Source of the DNA: Myxococcales bacterium
Lineage (GTDB): Bacteria; Myxococcota; Myxococcia; Myxococcales; Myxococcaceae
Direction: 5' to 3'
Length of the DNA stretch: 32,333 nucleotides
NCBI GenBank assembly: GCA_030681895.1
Contig: JAUXRI010000302.1
Span: 1-32,333 of the forward strand
Shown here: piece by piece, positions 7,627 to 15,954 of the stretch
Numbering within the stretch: position 1 is the stretch's first letter
Layout: each line of letters begins with the position of its first letter
Notes under the pieces: generated by a model
Databases searched by the model: none
Seen by the model: only the letters and a program-made list of their open reading frames with translations
Told to the model about the DNA's origin: nothing
Translations under genes and position numbers: made by a program

Positions 7627-8703
7627 TCAGCGCTTCGTCGCGGTCCGCACCGAGCGGCGAAGTCCTTCCCACGGCACCCGCGCGATGGCCTCGGCTGGCG
7701 ACACCCACTCGAAGGCTTCGTGTTCGTCGGAGAGGCGCACCACGGCGTCGTCACTGGCGCGGGCGACGAACGGGTACTCGCGCATCACCTTCGGAGCGCC
7801 CTCCAACCCGCCCAGCGCAAACGCGTGCGGCGCGTCGATGGGCTGAACCGGAAGTTCGAGACCGGTCTCCTCCGCGAGCTCTCTCACCGCTGCACGATCG
7901 GGGCGCTCGCCGTCTTCCACGCGGCCCGTCACCGGCTGCCAGAACCCGCCACGTGGCTCGGTCCGTTTCATCAGCAGCACGCGCTCGTGAGACGGCGACA
8001 CCACCATGACGCTGACGGATTCCCGCAACGCCGGTCCCGCGGCCATCGAACTCTCGAACACCGCGCCGAAGTGATGCACCAGGCGATCCTCGACCTCGGC
8101 CATCGACGGAGTCGCGAACGACAGCTCCTTCGCCATCGAGGTGACGCCGGCTTCGCTGATGCCGCACGGCACGATCAGCTCGAAGTGCGACAGGTCCGGG
8201 TCGACGTTCAGCGCGAAGCCGTGCCTCGTGTACCAGCGGCTCAAGTGCACGCCGAGCGCGCAGATCTTCCGGGGGCCGCCGAGGCGAGACTGCTCGACCC
8301 ACACGCCGGGCCACTTCTCGATGCGCGCCGCGACGATCCCGAAGTCGGCGAGCGAGCGGATGATCACCTCTTCGATGCTGCGCACGTAGCGCCGCACGTC
8401 CTGCCGGCCGGGGCCGAGGTGCAACAGCGGGTAGCCGACGATCTGACCAGGCCCGTGGTAGGTGACGTCGCCTCCGCGATCGGTCTCGAAGACGCCCACG
8501 CCCAGGCGCTCGAGCTCGTCGCGAGGCCGCAGAATGTTGGAGCCGTCAGCGCCACGCCCCAGCGTCAACACCGCCGGGTGCTCCAGGAGCAACAGCGTGT
8601 CGTCGACGGCGCCAGTCTTTCGCGCTGCCTGAAACTGGTTCTGCAGCTCGAGCCCATCGGCGTATTCGACGCGACCGAGCCGGTGCCACGAGACGGAGTG
8701 CAT
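7627..8703 (-). CDS. lipB: Octanoyl transferase LipB fused to a NUDIX hydrolase (NudB-like)
   Basis: 358 aa. Residues 1-215 are a complete LipB: RGGDVTYHGPGQ (76-87), the general-base lysine K146 in PRKICALGVHLSRW, and the acyl-accepting cysteine C180 in LIVPCGIS. LipB moves octanoate from acyl carrier protein to lipoyl domains, the first step of lipoate synthesis. Residues 228-358 are a NUDIX domain with a full box: G260, E266, R274-E275, E278-E279-T-G. The local sequence FWQPVTGRVEDGE plus EHEAFEWVSPAEA and a late Trp resembles dihydroneopterin triphosphate pyrophosphatase NudB of folate synthesis; substrate identity is inference. The ATG overlaps the previous gene's TGA (TGATG), so translation is coupled; a GTG one codon upstream is the alternative start. 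Confidence 0.9.
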   Translation of the reverse strand: MHSVSWHRLGRVEYADGLELQNQFQAARKTGAVDDTLLLLEHPAVLTLGRGADGSNILRPRDELERLGVGVFETDRGGDVTYHGPGQIVGYPLLHLGPGRQDVRRYVRSIEEVIIRSLADFGIVAARIEKWPGVWVEQSRLGGPRKICALGVHLSRWYTRHGFALNVDPDLSHFELIVPCGISEAGVTSMAKELSFATPSMAEVEDRLVHHFGAVFESSMAAGPALRESVSVMVVSPSHERVLLMKRTEPRGGFWQPVTGRVEDGERPDRAAVRELAEETGLELPVQPIDAPHAFALGGLEGAPKVMREYPFVARASDDAVVRLSDEHEAFEWVSPAEAIARVPWEGLRRSVRTATKR

Positions 8704-9869
8704 CACGGCGCTTTGTAGCGCCCCGCCGGAATGCGCGCGATCAACGCCGCGAGTTCCCGCGCGCCCCGCCCCGACCGTTCCGCCAGCGACACGAGGGAGT
8801 CGATGGCCGCCTCGGGGAGCTCGATCTCGCGCGCGGCGAGCAGACTCAGGCCGAGGTGGGTGAGCGCTTCACGATTGGGCGCTGGCAACGGCAAGACCGA
8901 GTCGACTCGAGAAAGGAGCTGCGGCGACACCTGGGCGGCGACCGCGCGATGAAGCGCCTCGGTGTCGTAGACCGGCTCGTCACCCTGCTCTCCCTGCAAC
9001 ATGAGCACGGGCGTCGGCGCCTCACCTCGAGCGGCCAGCACCGCCCGGCGCTTCGGGTGCGCGTCGAGCCAGCGATGGAGCGCCGCCTCTTCGTCGGCCG
9101 ACAACGGCGTCGAGAGATCGACCAGCGCCGTGTCACCCTCGGCGCGCAGGAACGGGCGCTCGACCGGCTCGCCCAGACTCTTCAGGAAGACGGTCTTCCC
9201 AGCGCCCTCGGGCCCCACGACGAGCGCGACCCGTGGCTTGCGACTGGCCAACATCGTGTGGGCGGTCCGCTGCGACGGGAGCTCCGACTGGGCGGCGCGC
9301 GGCTCGGGAGGGCGGGGCTGGTGTTTTGGCAGCTCGGGCGTGGGCAGGGCCATCAGCTTCGCGCTCGTCGTCACGCAGCTCGTGCAGATGAACGCGCCGG
9401 CAGGACCAGCGATCAGCGGGCCGACCTCTGACCTCGGCTTGCAGCAGAACGAACACCACGCATCGATGGCCGGGTCTGCCTGGTGGGGCCCGCGGTCGAA
9501 GAGGGCGTCGTCACGAAACCGGCTGGTGCGCCGCCCGACGTCGAGCAGCTCGTCTCCGAAGCCCAGGCCGTCGTCTTCTGGGTCGTCGACCTCGCCCCCG
9601 AACGGCGCGTCTTCGAGCACGTGCGAGACCGCCTCGTCGTCTTCGTCGAAGAGCGCGATGCCCGGGTCGTGAATCTCGTCGAGCGGCACCGACACCGAGC
9701 GGCCTTCGAGGCGATCGATGTGACGCTCCATCTGCGCGGCCCGGCGTTCCATGCGGCGGGCCCGATAGAACCCGGCAGCCTGCTGCAGCCGAGAGATGGC
9801 CCGGGGCACGTCGCCGTGGGCTTCGGCCTCCTGCGCGGCCGCCAGCAGTGAGCGGATCTCGGAAGACAT
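8703..9869 (-). CDS. ClpX-type zinc-finger protein with divergent AAA+/P-loop ATPase domain
   Basis: 388 aa. Residues 3-55 are a TPR-like helical pair. Residues 60-125 are acidic and probably disordered. Residues 137-168 form a ClpX-style C4 zinc finger with C139, C142, C162 and C165, including the family's LIAGPAGAFIC segment. A Pro-rich linker (175-200) precedes a P-loop domain with Walker A GPEGAGKT (219-226) and a possible Walker B ending TALVDLS. The C-terminus (about 340-380), with AERSGRGARELAALI, resembles an AAA+ lid helix bundle. It lacks the ClpX pore loops, IGF loop and a clear DExx motif, so it is probably a regulator or adaptor rather than an unfoldase. The ATG at 9869 was preferred to a TTG two codons upstream. 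Its stop overlaps the lipB start. Confidence 0.6.
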   Translation of the reverse strand: MSSEIRSLLAAAQEAEAHGDVPRAISRLQQAAGFYRARRMERRAAQMERHIDRLEGRSVSVPLDEIHDPGIALFDEDDEAVSHVLEDAPFGGEVDDPEDDGLGFGDELLDVGRRTSRFRDDALFDRGPHQADPAIDAWCSFCCKPRSEVGPLIAGPAGAFICTSCVTTSAKLMALPTPELPKHQPRPPEPRAAQSELPSQRTAHTMLASRKPRVALVVGPEGAGKTVFLKSLGEPVERPFLRAEGDTALVDLSTPLSADEEAALHRWLDAHPKRRAVLAARGEAPTPVLMLQGEQGDEPVYDTEALHRAVAAQVSPQLLSRVDSVLPLPAPNREALTHLGLSLLAAREIELPEAAIDSLVSLAERSGRGARELAALIARIPAGRYKAP

Positions 9870-9961
9870 GGCCAACGACTGTAACGCCGGGGCTCGGCGG
9901 GCGTGCTGCGAAAGAAGGCGCGGCGCCGTCAGAGCGCTTGCACGCAGTGCGTCGTGCCCGC

Positions 9962-11158
9962 ATGTCTTCGCTCTCCGTGACTGAACGCGGCTCCCTTCAT
10001 CGGTTCACCGAGGGCCTGCCGCGCGCCTACTGGTTCCTGTGGGCCGGCTTGCTGGTCAACCGCACCGGCAGCTTCATCGTGCCCCTGATGACCGTGTACC
10101 TGACGCGCGAGCGGGGCCTCTCGCTCATCGACGCAGGCTCGATCCTCGCGATGTACGGCGTCGGCTCGATCGCCGGCACCACGCTCGGCGGCTTTCTGGC
10201 CGATCGCCTCGGACGGCGCGCGACGCTGCTGGTGAGCCTGGTCTCGTCGTCGCTGGTGATGGTGGCCACGGGCCAGGCGCGGGAGCTGGGCACCATCGCG
10301 GCCCTCGTCTTCTGCCTCGGACTCACCGCCGATCTGTTCCGGCCAGCCAGCCAGGCGCTCGTCGCCGATCTCGTCGCGCCGGAGTTCCGCGTGAAGGCCT
10401 TCGGAACCCAGTACTGGGCCATCAACCTCGGCTTCGCCTTCGCGGCGCTGGTGGGCGGCTTCGTGGCGCGCAGTGGCTTCTCGGTGCTCTTCCTCGCCGA
10501 CGCGGCGACGACCCTGGCGTGCGCGGCGATCGTGTTCCTCGGCGTGCCTGAGACGAGACCCGAACGAACGCCAGGCCAGCCGGGCTCGCTGATCACGCCC
10601 TTTCTCGATCGCGCGTTCGTGCCGTTCCTGGTGCTCAGCTACGTGACGGCGTTCGTCTTCATGCAGCACCTCACCTCGCTCCCGAAGGACATGACGGACA
10701 AAGGCCTGGGGCCAGAGGCGTTCGGCATGGCCCTGGCTGCGAACGGCGTGTTGATCGTGCTGCTGCAGCCGTTGGTGCTCAGAGCCGTCACGACGGGAGG
10801 GCGAGGGAGAGCCCTCGCGCTCGGAGCGCTCATCACCGGCATTGGCTTCGGGCTCACGGCCTTTGCGCAGGCGCTCCCGATGTTCGTGGTGAGCGTGGCG
10901 GTGTGGACGCTGGGAGAGATCGTCATCGCGCCAGTCAACTCGACGGTGGTGGCCGATCAGGCGCCGGCGCACCTGCGCGGCCGGTACCAGGGCGCGTTCG
11001 GGCTCACCTGGAGCCTGGCGCTCGTCACGGCGCCGGTGATCAGCCCGCGGCTCATCGCCATCACGGGGCTGACGGCGTTCTGGGGTCTGTGTTTCCTCGC
11101 CTGCGCTGCCTCGAGCGTCGGCTACCTGGTCGCGATCCCCGAGCCCGCCCGCCGCTGA
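9962..11158 (+). CDS. Major facilitator superfamily transporter (DHA1-like)
   Basis: 398 aa with about 12 membrane helices. It opens AYWFLWAGLLVNRTGSFIVP. The canonical motif A, GGFLADRLGRRATLL, lies between helices 2 and 3, and a central loop (VPETRPERTPGQ) separates the halves. The layout fits the drug/proton antiporter group (MdtH/YdeE-like), inner-membrane exporters of small molecules; the substrate is unknown. The ATG at 9962 (MSSLSVTERGS) is placed just before the first helix; an upstream extension of 38 codons overlaps the divergent zinc-finger gene and looks non-coding. The NTF2-like gene follows 41 nt downstream on the same strand and may share the transcript. Confidence 0.85.
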   Translation: MSSLSVTERGSLHRFTEGLPRAYWFLWAGLLVNRTGSFIVPLMTVYLTRERGLSLIDAGSILAMYGVGSIAGTTLGGFLADRLGRRATLLVSLVSSSLVMVATGQARELGTIAALVFCLGLTADLFRPASQALVADLVAPEFRVKAFGTQYWAINLGFAFAALVGGFVARSGFSVLFLADAATTLACAAIVFLGVPETRPERTPGQPGSLITPFLDRAFVPFLVLSYVTAFVFMQHLTSLPKDMTDKGLGPEAFGMALAANGVLIVLLQPLVLRAVTTGGRGRALALGALITGIGFGLTAFAQALPMFVVSVAVWTLGEIVIAPVNSTVVADQAPAHLRGRYQGAFGLTWSLALVTAPVISPRLIAITGLTAFWGLCFLACAASSVGYLVAIPEPARR

Positions 11159-11199
11159 CGCTCTCGCGGGGCGGGGCCGTTTCTTCTACGGTCCCGTCC

Positions 11200-11925
11200 A
11201 TGTTGGCCCTCGCCCTCACCGTTGGACTCGTGCTCACCCAGGATCCCGCGGAGCCCGCGCCGCAGGCGGACCCACCTGCCGATGCTGCCGACCCTGCCCT
11301 GCCAGCCAGCGACGGCACCCAGCCCGCAGCCGCGCAAGGAGTAGGCAGCAGCGCAGACCCTGCGGTCGCCGCGATGAAGAAGCAGGCCGAGGAGCTCGTC
11401 CGCGCCGCTACGAAGCTGAAAGATCTCACCGGCACGGAGCGCGACAAGGCGATCGAAGACATCCGGAAGAAGTCCGAGGCGCTCGTCGGCAGCCCGGTGC
11501 TCCCGCCGCGCGACTTCAACTTCGAGGACTACTACGCGCTCTCGGAGCCCGACCAGGCGCTCGTCGTCGCGCGCAGCTTCTTCGACGCGCTCGTGTCGGG
11601 CGATGCCGGCAAGGTCGTCGACTACGCAGGCGTGCCCTTCATGCTGGAGGACCGGCGCATCGACAGGCCCTCGGAGCTCCGCTCGACCTGGGCCAGGCAC
11701 CTGCGCAGCAAGCGCACCGATCTGATCACGCTCTACGGCATCGAGGTGCTCACGGCGGCCGAGATGGAGAAGAAGTACGGCCAGCCTCCGGCGCGGCTCA
11801 AGAGCTGGCCGTGGCGGCAGAGTCAGCAACAGTACGTCGCGGTGGCCAACCTCTCGGGGCGCGCCGCGATCATCGTGATGAAGGCCGCGGGAGCGACGTG
11901 GCAGGTCATCGCCTACCACGACTGA
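11200..11925 (+). CDS. Secreted NTF2-like-fold protein of unknown function
   Basis: 241 aa. MLALALTVGLVLTQ is a short signal peptide; the next 35 residues are Pro/Ala/Asp-rich. A charged helix (about 50-85, MKKQAEELVRAATKLKDL) precedes a domain that reads DQALVVARSFFDALVSGDAGKVVDYA, PFMLEDRRI and, near the end, YVAVANLSGRAAIIVMKAAGATWQVIAY. The opening helix 'FFDALxSGD' and closing strand 'WQVIAY' are typical of the cone-shaped NTF2/SnoaL fold, which may be a ligand pocket or enzyme. No catalytic residues can be assigned. Its stop lies only 13 nt from the aminotransferase stop on the other strand, leaving almost no room for a terminator. Confidence 0.6.
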   Translation: MLALALTVGLVLTQDPAEPAPQADPPADAADPALPASDGTQPAAAQGVGSSADPAVAAMKKQAEELVRAATKLKDLTGTERDKAIEDIRKKSEALVGSPVLPPRDFNFEDYYALSEPDQALVVARSFFDALVSGDAGKVVDYAGVPFMLEDRRIDRPSELRSTWARHLRSKRTDLITLYGIEVLTAAEMEKKYGQPPARLKSWPWRQSQQQYVAVANLSGRAAIIVMKAAGATWQVIAYHD

Positions 11926-11938
11926 AGACCTCGGCCGC

Positions 11939-13147
11939 TCAGCTCACCTTCGACGCGAACTCCGCGAGCCGCGCGAGGCCCTTCTCGATGATCGCCTGCG
12001 ACGTCGCGAACGAGAACCGCAGGTAGCCATCGGCGCCGAACGGCTCGCCCGGTACCGCAGCCAGCAGGAAGTCCTCGAGCAGCAGCTCCGACAGCTTCAG
12101 TGAGCCGGTGATCGTCTGGCCTTTGTACGACTTGCCGATCAGCTCGCCGACGTCGGCGAAGCAGTAGAACGCACCGTCGGGCCGCGGGCACTTCACCCCG
12201 GGGATCTTGCTCAGGCCGTCGGCCATCACGATGCGACGCTTGGCGTACTCCTTCACCATCGCGAACAGCGGCTCTTGCGGGCCCTTGAGGCCGGCGACGG
12301 CGCCCTTCTGGATCACCGAGGTCGGGTTCGAGGTCGACTGGTCCTGCACCATCTGCATGCCGGCGATCAGCTCCTTCGGACCGGCCGCGTAGCCGAGCCG
12401 CAGCCCCGTCATCGCGTAGGCCTTCGAGAAGCCGTTCACCACGACGGTGCGCGGCGCGAGATCAGGCGCGACGTTGGCGATGTTCTGGAAGCCACCTTCG
12501 ACGTAGAGCAGCCGCTCGTAGATGTCGTCGGACACCAGCAGGCAGTCGTGGCCGCGCACGGCCTCGGCGATCGCGAGCAGCGTCTCCTTCGAGTACACGC
12601 CACCGGTGGGGTTCGACGGGCTGTTGAGGATCACCGCGCGCGTGCGGGGCGTCAGCGCCTTGCGCAGCTGGGAGGGATCAGGCGCCCAGTTGTTGTGCGC
12701 GCTCGTCTCGACGATCACCGGCTCACCGTCGGCCAGCCGCACCATGTCGGGGTAGCTGACCCAGTACGGCGAGAAGATGATCACCTCGTCGCCTGGCGAC
12801 AGCAGCGCCTGGAAGATGTTGTAGAGCGAGTGCTTCGCGCCGACCGAGACGAGCACCTGCTCCGGCGAGTACTCGAGCTTGTTCTCGACTTTGAGCTTGT
12901 CGACGATCGCGGCCTTCAGCTCGGGAATGCCACCCGTCGCGGTGTACTTGGTGAACCCAGCGTCGAGGGCCGTCTTGATCGCGTCCTTGATGTTCGTGGG
13001 CGTGTCGAAGTCGGGCTCGCCAGCGGCGAATGAGACGACGTCGGCGCCCTTCGCGGCGAGGGCCTTGGCCTTCGCGTTGAGCGCGAGCGTCGGTGAGGGC
13101 TTGGCGCTCTTGAGTCGGTTGGCGAGTTTGATCATGACGGCGGTCAT
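11939..13147 (-). CDS. Class I PLP-dependent aminotransferase (aspartate aminotransferase-type, subgroup Ib)
   Basis: 402 aa, full length. FAAGEPDFDTP (about 40-50), KYTATGGIPELKAAI, NSPSNPTGG (175-183), SDDIYE (206-211) and VNGFSKAYAMTGLRLGY with the PLP Schiff-base lysine K242 are the subgroup-Ib aspartate aminotransferase signatures; RFSFATS near the end holds the carboxylate-binding Arg. It exchanges amino groups between aspartate and 2-oxoglutarate in the cytosol; some subgroup members also use prephenate or other acceptors, which sequence alone cannot settle. The ATG overlaps the coaD stop (ATGA); an ATG four codons later is an alternative start. It is the third gene of the rsmD-coaD-aminotransferase operon. 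Confidence 0.92.
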   Translation of the reverse strand: MTAVMIKLANRLKSAKPSPTLALNAKAKALAAKGADVVSFAAGEPDFDTPTNIKDAIKTALDAGFTKYTATGGIPELKAAIVDKLKVENKLEYSPEQVLVSVGAKHSLYNIFQALLSPGDEVIIFSPYWVSYPDMVRLADGEPVIVETSAHNNWAPDPSQLRKALTPRTRAVILNSPSNPTGGVYSKETLLAIAEAVRGHDCLLVSDDIYERLLYVEGGFQNIANVAPDLAPRTVVVNGFSKAYAMTGLRLGYAAGPKELIAGMQMVQDQSTSNPTSVIQKGAVAGLKGPQEPLFAMVKEYAKRRIVMADGLSKIPGVKCPRPDGAFYCFADVGELIGKSYKGQTITGSLKLSELLLEDFLLAAVPGEPFGADGYLRFSFATSQAIIEKGLARLAEFASKVS

Positions 13148-13629
13148 CCCTTGTTGGCGTACTTGGCGCGAAGTCCGGCGGCGACGTTCGCAGGCACCAG
13201 CCCGTCGACGTTGCCTCCGAAGCTGGCGACCTCGCGCACCAGATTCGACGAGACGTAGAAGTAGTCTTCGCCAGTCATCATGAAGACCGTGTCGAGCTCG
13301 GAGTCGAGCTTGCGGTTCATGTTGGCCAGCTGAAATTCGTATTCGAAGTCGCTGACGGCGCGCAGACCACGCAGCATCACCTTCACGTTGCGCTTGCGGC
13401 CGTAGTCGACGAGCAGCCCCTGGAAGTCGTCGACCTCGACGCGCTGCTCGTCGGGGAACGCCTCGCGGATGAAGGCCTTGCGCTCGGCGACCGAGAACAG
13501 CGGCGTCTTCTTGGGGTTCACGGCGATGGCGACGATCAGCCGGTCGAAGAGCTTGAGCCCGCGTTGGATGATCGAGAGGTGACCGTTGGTGAGAGGGTCG
13601 AAGGAGCCGGGGTAGATCGCGACGGTCAT
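13144..13629 (-). CDS. coaD: Pantetheine-phosphate adenylyltransferase
   Basis: 161 aa, the normal CoaD size. GSFDP (8-12) and the nucleotidyltransferase motif TNGH (14-17) open the protein; later come LRGLRAVSDFEYEFQLANMN and VSSNLVREVASFGG, the ATP- and phosphopantetheine-binding segments. It adenylates 4'-phosphopantetheine to dephospho-CoA, the penultimate step of CoA synthesis. The start is set by the canonical MTVAIYPGSFDP terminus; the frame continues upstream without similarity. It follows rsmD by 17 nt, the widespread rsmD-coaD arrangement, and its stop overlaps the aminotransferase start by 4 nt. Confidence 0.97.
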   Translation of the reverse strand: MTVAIYPGSFDPLTNGHLSIIQRGLKLFDRLIVAIAVNPKKTPLFSVAERKAFIREAFPDEQRVEVDDFQGLLVDYGRKRNVKVMLRGLRAVSDFEYEFQLANMNRKLDSELDTVFMMTGEDYFYVSSNLVREVASFGGNVDGLVPANVAAGLRAKYANKG

Positions 13630-13646
13630 CGGCCGCGGAGCGTCGT

Positions 13647-14207
13647 TCACGCCAGCGGATCGGTCAATCGGAAGATCGAGACGACGGTGGCTCCGAAGGT
13701 GCGCTCGTCTTCGCGCTGCCATCGGCCCACGCGCTCCGGCAACACCTCGGCGGCTTCGTGCTCGATCACCGCGACGCCTCCTTCGACGACGATCGCCTCG
13801 AGCGCTGCCAACACCTCGAGTCCCGCGCGCGCTGCGTAGGGAGGATCGGAGAAGACGAGCTCGAACTGGGCACTGCGCGACGCCAGCGCTTCGAGTGCCT
13901 TCATCACCGGCTGCGAGAGGATCTCGACCCGCGTGTCGAAGCCGAACGCCTTCGTGTTCTCACGACACAGGCCCACGGCTTCGCGCCCACTGTCGACGAG
14001 CACCGCCTGGACCGCGCCGCGAGAGACAGCCTCGAGCCCGAGCGCTCCAGTACCCGCGAAGAGATCGAGCACCCGCAACCCGTCACACGTCTGCCCCAGC
14101 ACATTGAAGATCGTCTGGCGCACCCGATCAGCCGTCGGCCGCGTCGTGTCAGCGCCTTGTGGCGTCTTGAGCGGTCGCCCTCTGGCCGTTCCACCGACGA
14201 TTCGCAT
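13647..14207 (-). CDS. rsmD: 16S rRNA (guanine966-N2)-methyltransferase
   Basis: 186 aa, full length. It starts MRIVGGTARGRPLKTP with RPTADRVRQTIFNVL, the RsmD N-terminal signature. The SAM-binding motif LDLFAGTGALGLEA spans about 47-60 and the base-flipping catalytic motif DPPY is at 121-124. The enzyme methylates G966 of 16S rRNA on the assembling small subunit. It is first gene of the rsmD-coaD-aminotransferase operon and divergent from the PocR sigma-54 activator across 139 bp. Confidence 0.96.
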   Translation of the reverse strand: MRIVGGTARGRPLKTPQGADTTRPTADRVRQTIFNVLGQTCDGLRVLDLFAGTGALGLEAVSRGAVQAVLVDSGREAVGLCRENTKAFGFDTRVEILSQPVMKALEALASRSAQFELVFSDPPYAARAGLEVLAALEAIVVEGGVAVIEHEAAEVLPERVGRWQREDERTFGATVVSIFRLTDPLA

Positions 14208-14282
14208 GCGACTCGCGCATACCTTTCCCCTCTTCCGCCTGCACGTCTCTTGTCCACACTTCGGACAGCTTGAGGTACACCT

Positions 14283-14304
14283 GTCGTCGCTTCAGACGAC
14301 TTTT
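14283..14304 (+). terminator. Hairpin with short T-run in the rsmD/PocR divergent spacer
   Basis: GTCGTC-N6-GACGAC followed by TTTT, about 43 nt upstream of the PocR activator start. It could be an attenuator-like or terminator-like hairpin in that gene's leader, or an operator. A weaker repeat, TGTCC-N7-GGACA, sits at 14251-14267. The stem is short, so this is tentative. Confidence 0.25.
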
Positions 14305-14346
14305 GAACTCCAAAGCCGCCAGAGCTGATTTTCGAGGCCGCCCCGC

Positions 14347-15954
14347 ATGGACTACGAGCGCTACCAGAACCTGCACACGATCGTGATGCTGCGGGACATT
14401 CTGCGGAAGTGGTGGCGGGCCGAGCTCTCGTTCGCCGACAAGAGCGGTCAGGTGATCGAGTGGGCGAAGGGGCCGATCAACCCGCCGCCGAACGACTTCT
14501 GCCGGCTCTCGTTGTTCTCGAAAGAGGGCTTTCGCCGCTGCTGCTCCTCGGTGCGCGTGCTGCACGAGAAGTTCAAGGCGTCGAAGAAGCTGCGCCGAAG
14601 CCAGTTTCACGAGTGCCACCTGGGCTTCACGATCGTCGGCGCGCCGCTGCACATCAACGGCGAGTACGAGGGCATGGTGTTCGTCGAGGGCTTCTCGCGG
14701 CAGGAGGTCAGCCCGCGTGAGGCCGATCAGCTGCGCACCAAGATCGCCGAGCTCAACCCCGGCGCCACCGATCTCGAGCGGGCCATCGAGCGCGTGCCGG
14801 TGATGGACGAGCGCGAGGTCGAGAAGATCTGCGACCTGCTCGAGTTCGGCGCCAACGAGATCGGAAACTTCGAGGCGGAGCTCTCGCGCAAGGACGAGAC
14901 GGTGCAGGCGCCTCCCGTCGAGCAGTCCGATCGCTACAAGTTCGAGAACATCATCGGCCGCAGCCAGTCGATGCTCGACGTCTTCCGCATCCTCGAGCGG
15001 GTCTGCCAGTCCGACACCACAGTGCTCGTCAACGGTGAGTCGGGCACGGGCAAGGAGCTTGTCGCGCGCGCGATTCACTACAACGGCCCGCGCAAGGACA
15101 AGCCGTTCGTCGTGCAGAACTGCTCGGCCTTCAACGACAACTTGCTCGAGAGCGCGCTGTTCGGCCACGTGCGCGGCTCGTTCACCGGCGCCTTGCGCGA
15201 CAAGAAGGGCCTCTTCGAGGTCGCTGACGGCGGCACCTTCTTCCTCGACGAGGTCGGCGACATGTCGCCCTCGCTCCAGGTGAAGCTCCTGCGCGTGCTG
15301 CAAGAGGGCGTGTTCCTGCCCGTCGGCGGCAACGCCTCGAAGCAGGTCGACGTCCGGGTGATCTCGGCGACGCACAAGGACCTGACCGAGCTGGTGAAGA
15401 AGGGCGAGTTCCGCGAAGACCTCTTCTATCGCCTCAACGTCATTCGCATTCACGTGCCGGCGTTGCGCGAGCGCAAAGACGACCTGCCGATGCTCGTCGA
15501 CCACCTGCTGCGTAAACACAAACGCGAGGGGCAAAAGGCGCGTGGGCTGGCGCCAGAGGCGATGTCGGTGCTCCAGAGCTACCACTGGCCCGGCAACATT
15601 CGTGAGCTCGAGAACGAGATCGAGCGCCTGCTGGTGCTGGGCGGCGATCAAGATCAGCTCACGCCCGACCTGCTCTCGAGCCGCATTCGCGACACCGTCA
15701 GCGGCGCCATGGGCACCAACGTGATCGGTGGCTCGCGGCTCAACGTCGTGCCGGCCGGCCGCCTCAATGACGCCGTCGAGCAGCTCGAGCGCGAGATGTT
15801 GTCGCAAGGCCTGCAGCGCACCCGCAACAACAAGAGCCGCCTCGCGCGAGAGCTCGGCATCAGCCGCTCGAACCTGATCCTGAAGATCCAGAAGTACGGC
15901 CTCGAAAAGCCCGGCGTCGGCAGCGACGACGAGGAGGCGGAAGCCAGTGTCTGA
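14347..15954 (+). CDS. Sigma-54-dependent transcriptional activator with N-terminal PocR sensor domain
   Basis: 535 aa. Residues 5-175 form a PocR-type ligand-binding domain with conserved C52, C65-C66, C90-H91 and the FHECHLGF / GEYEGMVFVEGF strands. Residues 200-435 are the AAA+ domain: Walker A GESGTGKE (230-237), sigma-54 contact loop GSFTGA (277-282, a serine variant of GAFTGA), Walker B TFFLDE (D301-E302), and REDLFYRLNV. Residues about 460-520 are a Fis-type helix-turn-helix (NNKSRLARELGISRSNLILKI). There is no receiver aspartate, so activity is probably set by a small molecule or metal bound to the PocR Cys/His cluster (inference). Members remodel closed RNA polymerase-sigma-54 complexes. 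It overlaps the alpha/beta hydrolase gene by 8 nt. Confidence 0.9.
   Translation: MDYERYQNLHTIVMLRDILRKWWRAELSFADKSGQVIEWAKGPINPPPNDFCRLSLFSKEGFRRCCSSVRVLHEKFKASKKLRRSQFHECHLGFTIVGAPLHINGEYEGMVFVEGFSRQEVSPREADQLRTKIAELNPGATDLERAIERVPVMDEREVEKICDLLEFGANEIGNFEAELSRKDETVQAPPVEQSDRYKFENIIGRSQSMLDVFRILERVCQSDTTVLVNGESGTGKELVARAIHYNGPRKDKPFVVQNCSAFNDNLLESALFGHVRGSFTGALRDKKGLFEVADGGTFFLDEVGDMSPSLQVKLLRVLQEGVFLPVGGNASKQVDVRVISATHKDLTELVKKGEFREDLFYRLNVIRIHVPALRERKDDLPMLVDHLLRKHKREGQKARGLAPEAMSVLQSYHWPGNIRELENEIERLLVLGGDQDQLTPDLLSSRIRDTVSGAMGTNVIGGSRLNVVPAGRLNDAVEQLEREMLSQGLQRTRNNKSRLARELGISRSNLILKIQKYGLEKPGVGSDDEEAEASV

Noticed and set aside
14149..15807. 552-codon open frame antisense to the sigma-54 activator gene
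   Set aside because: It runs opposite a gene with clear PocR, AAA+ and Fis motifs and shows repetitive Arg/Leu/Ala/His-rich composition with no recognisable domain, the usual mirror of a GC-rich coding strand.
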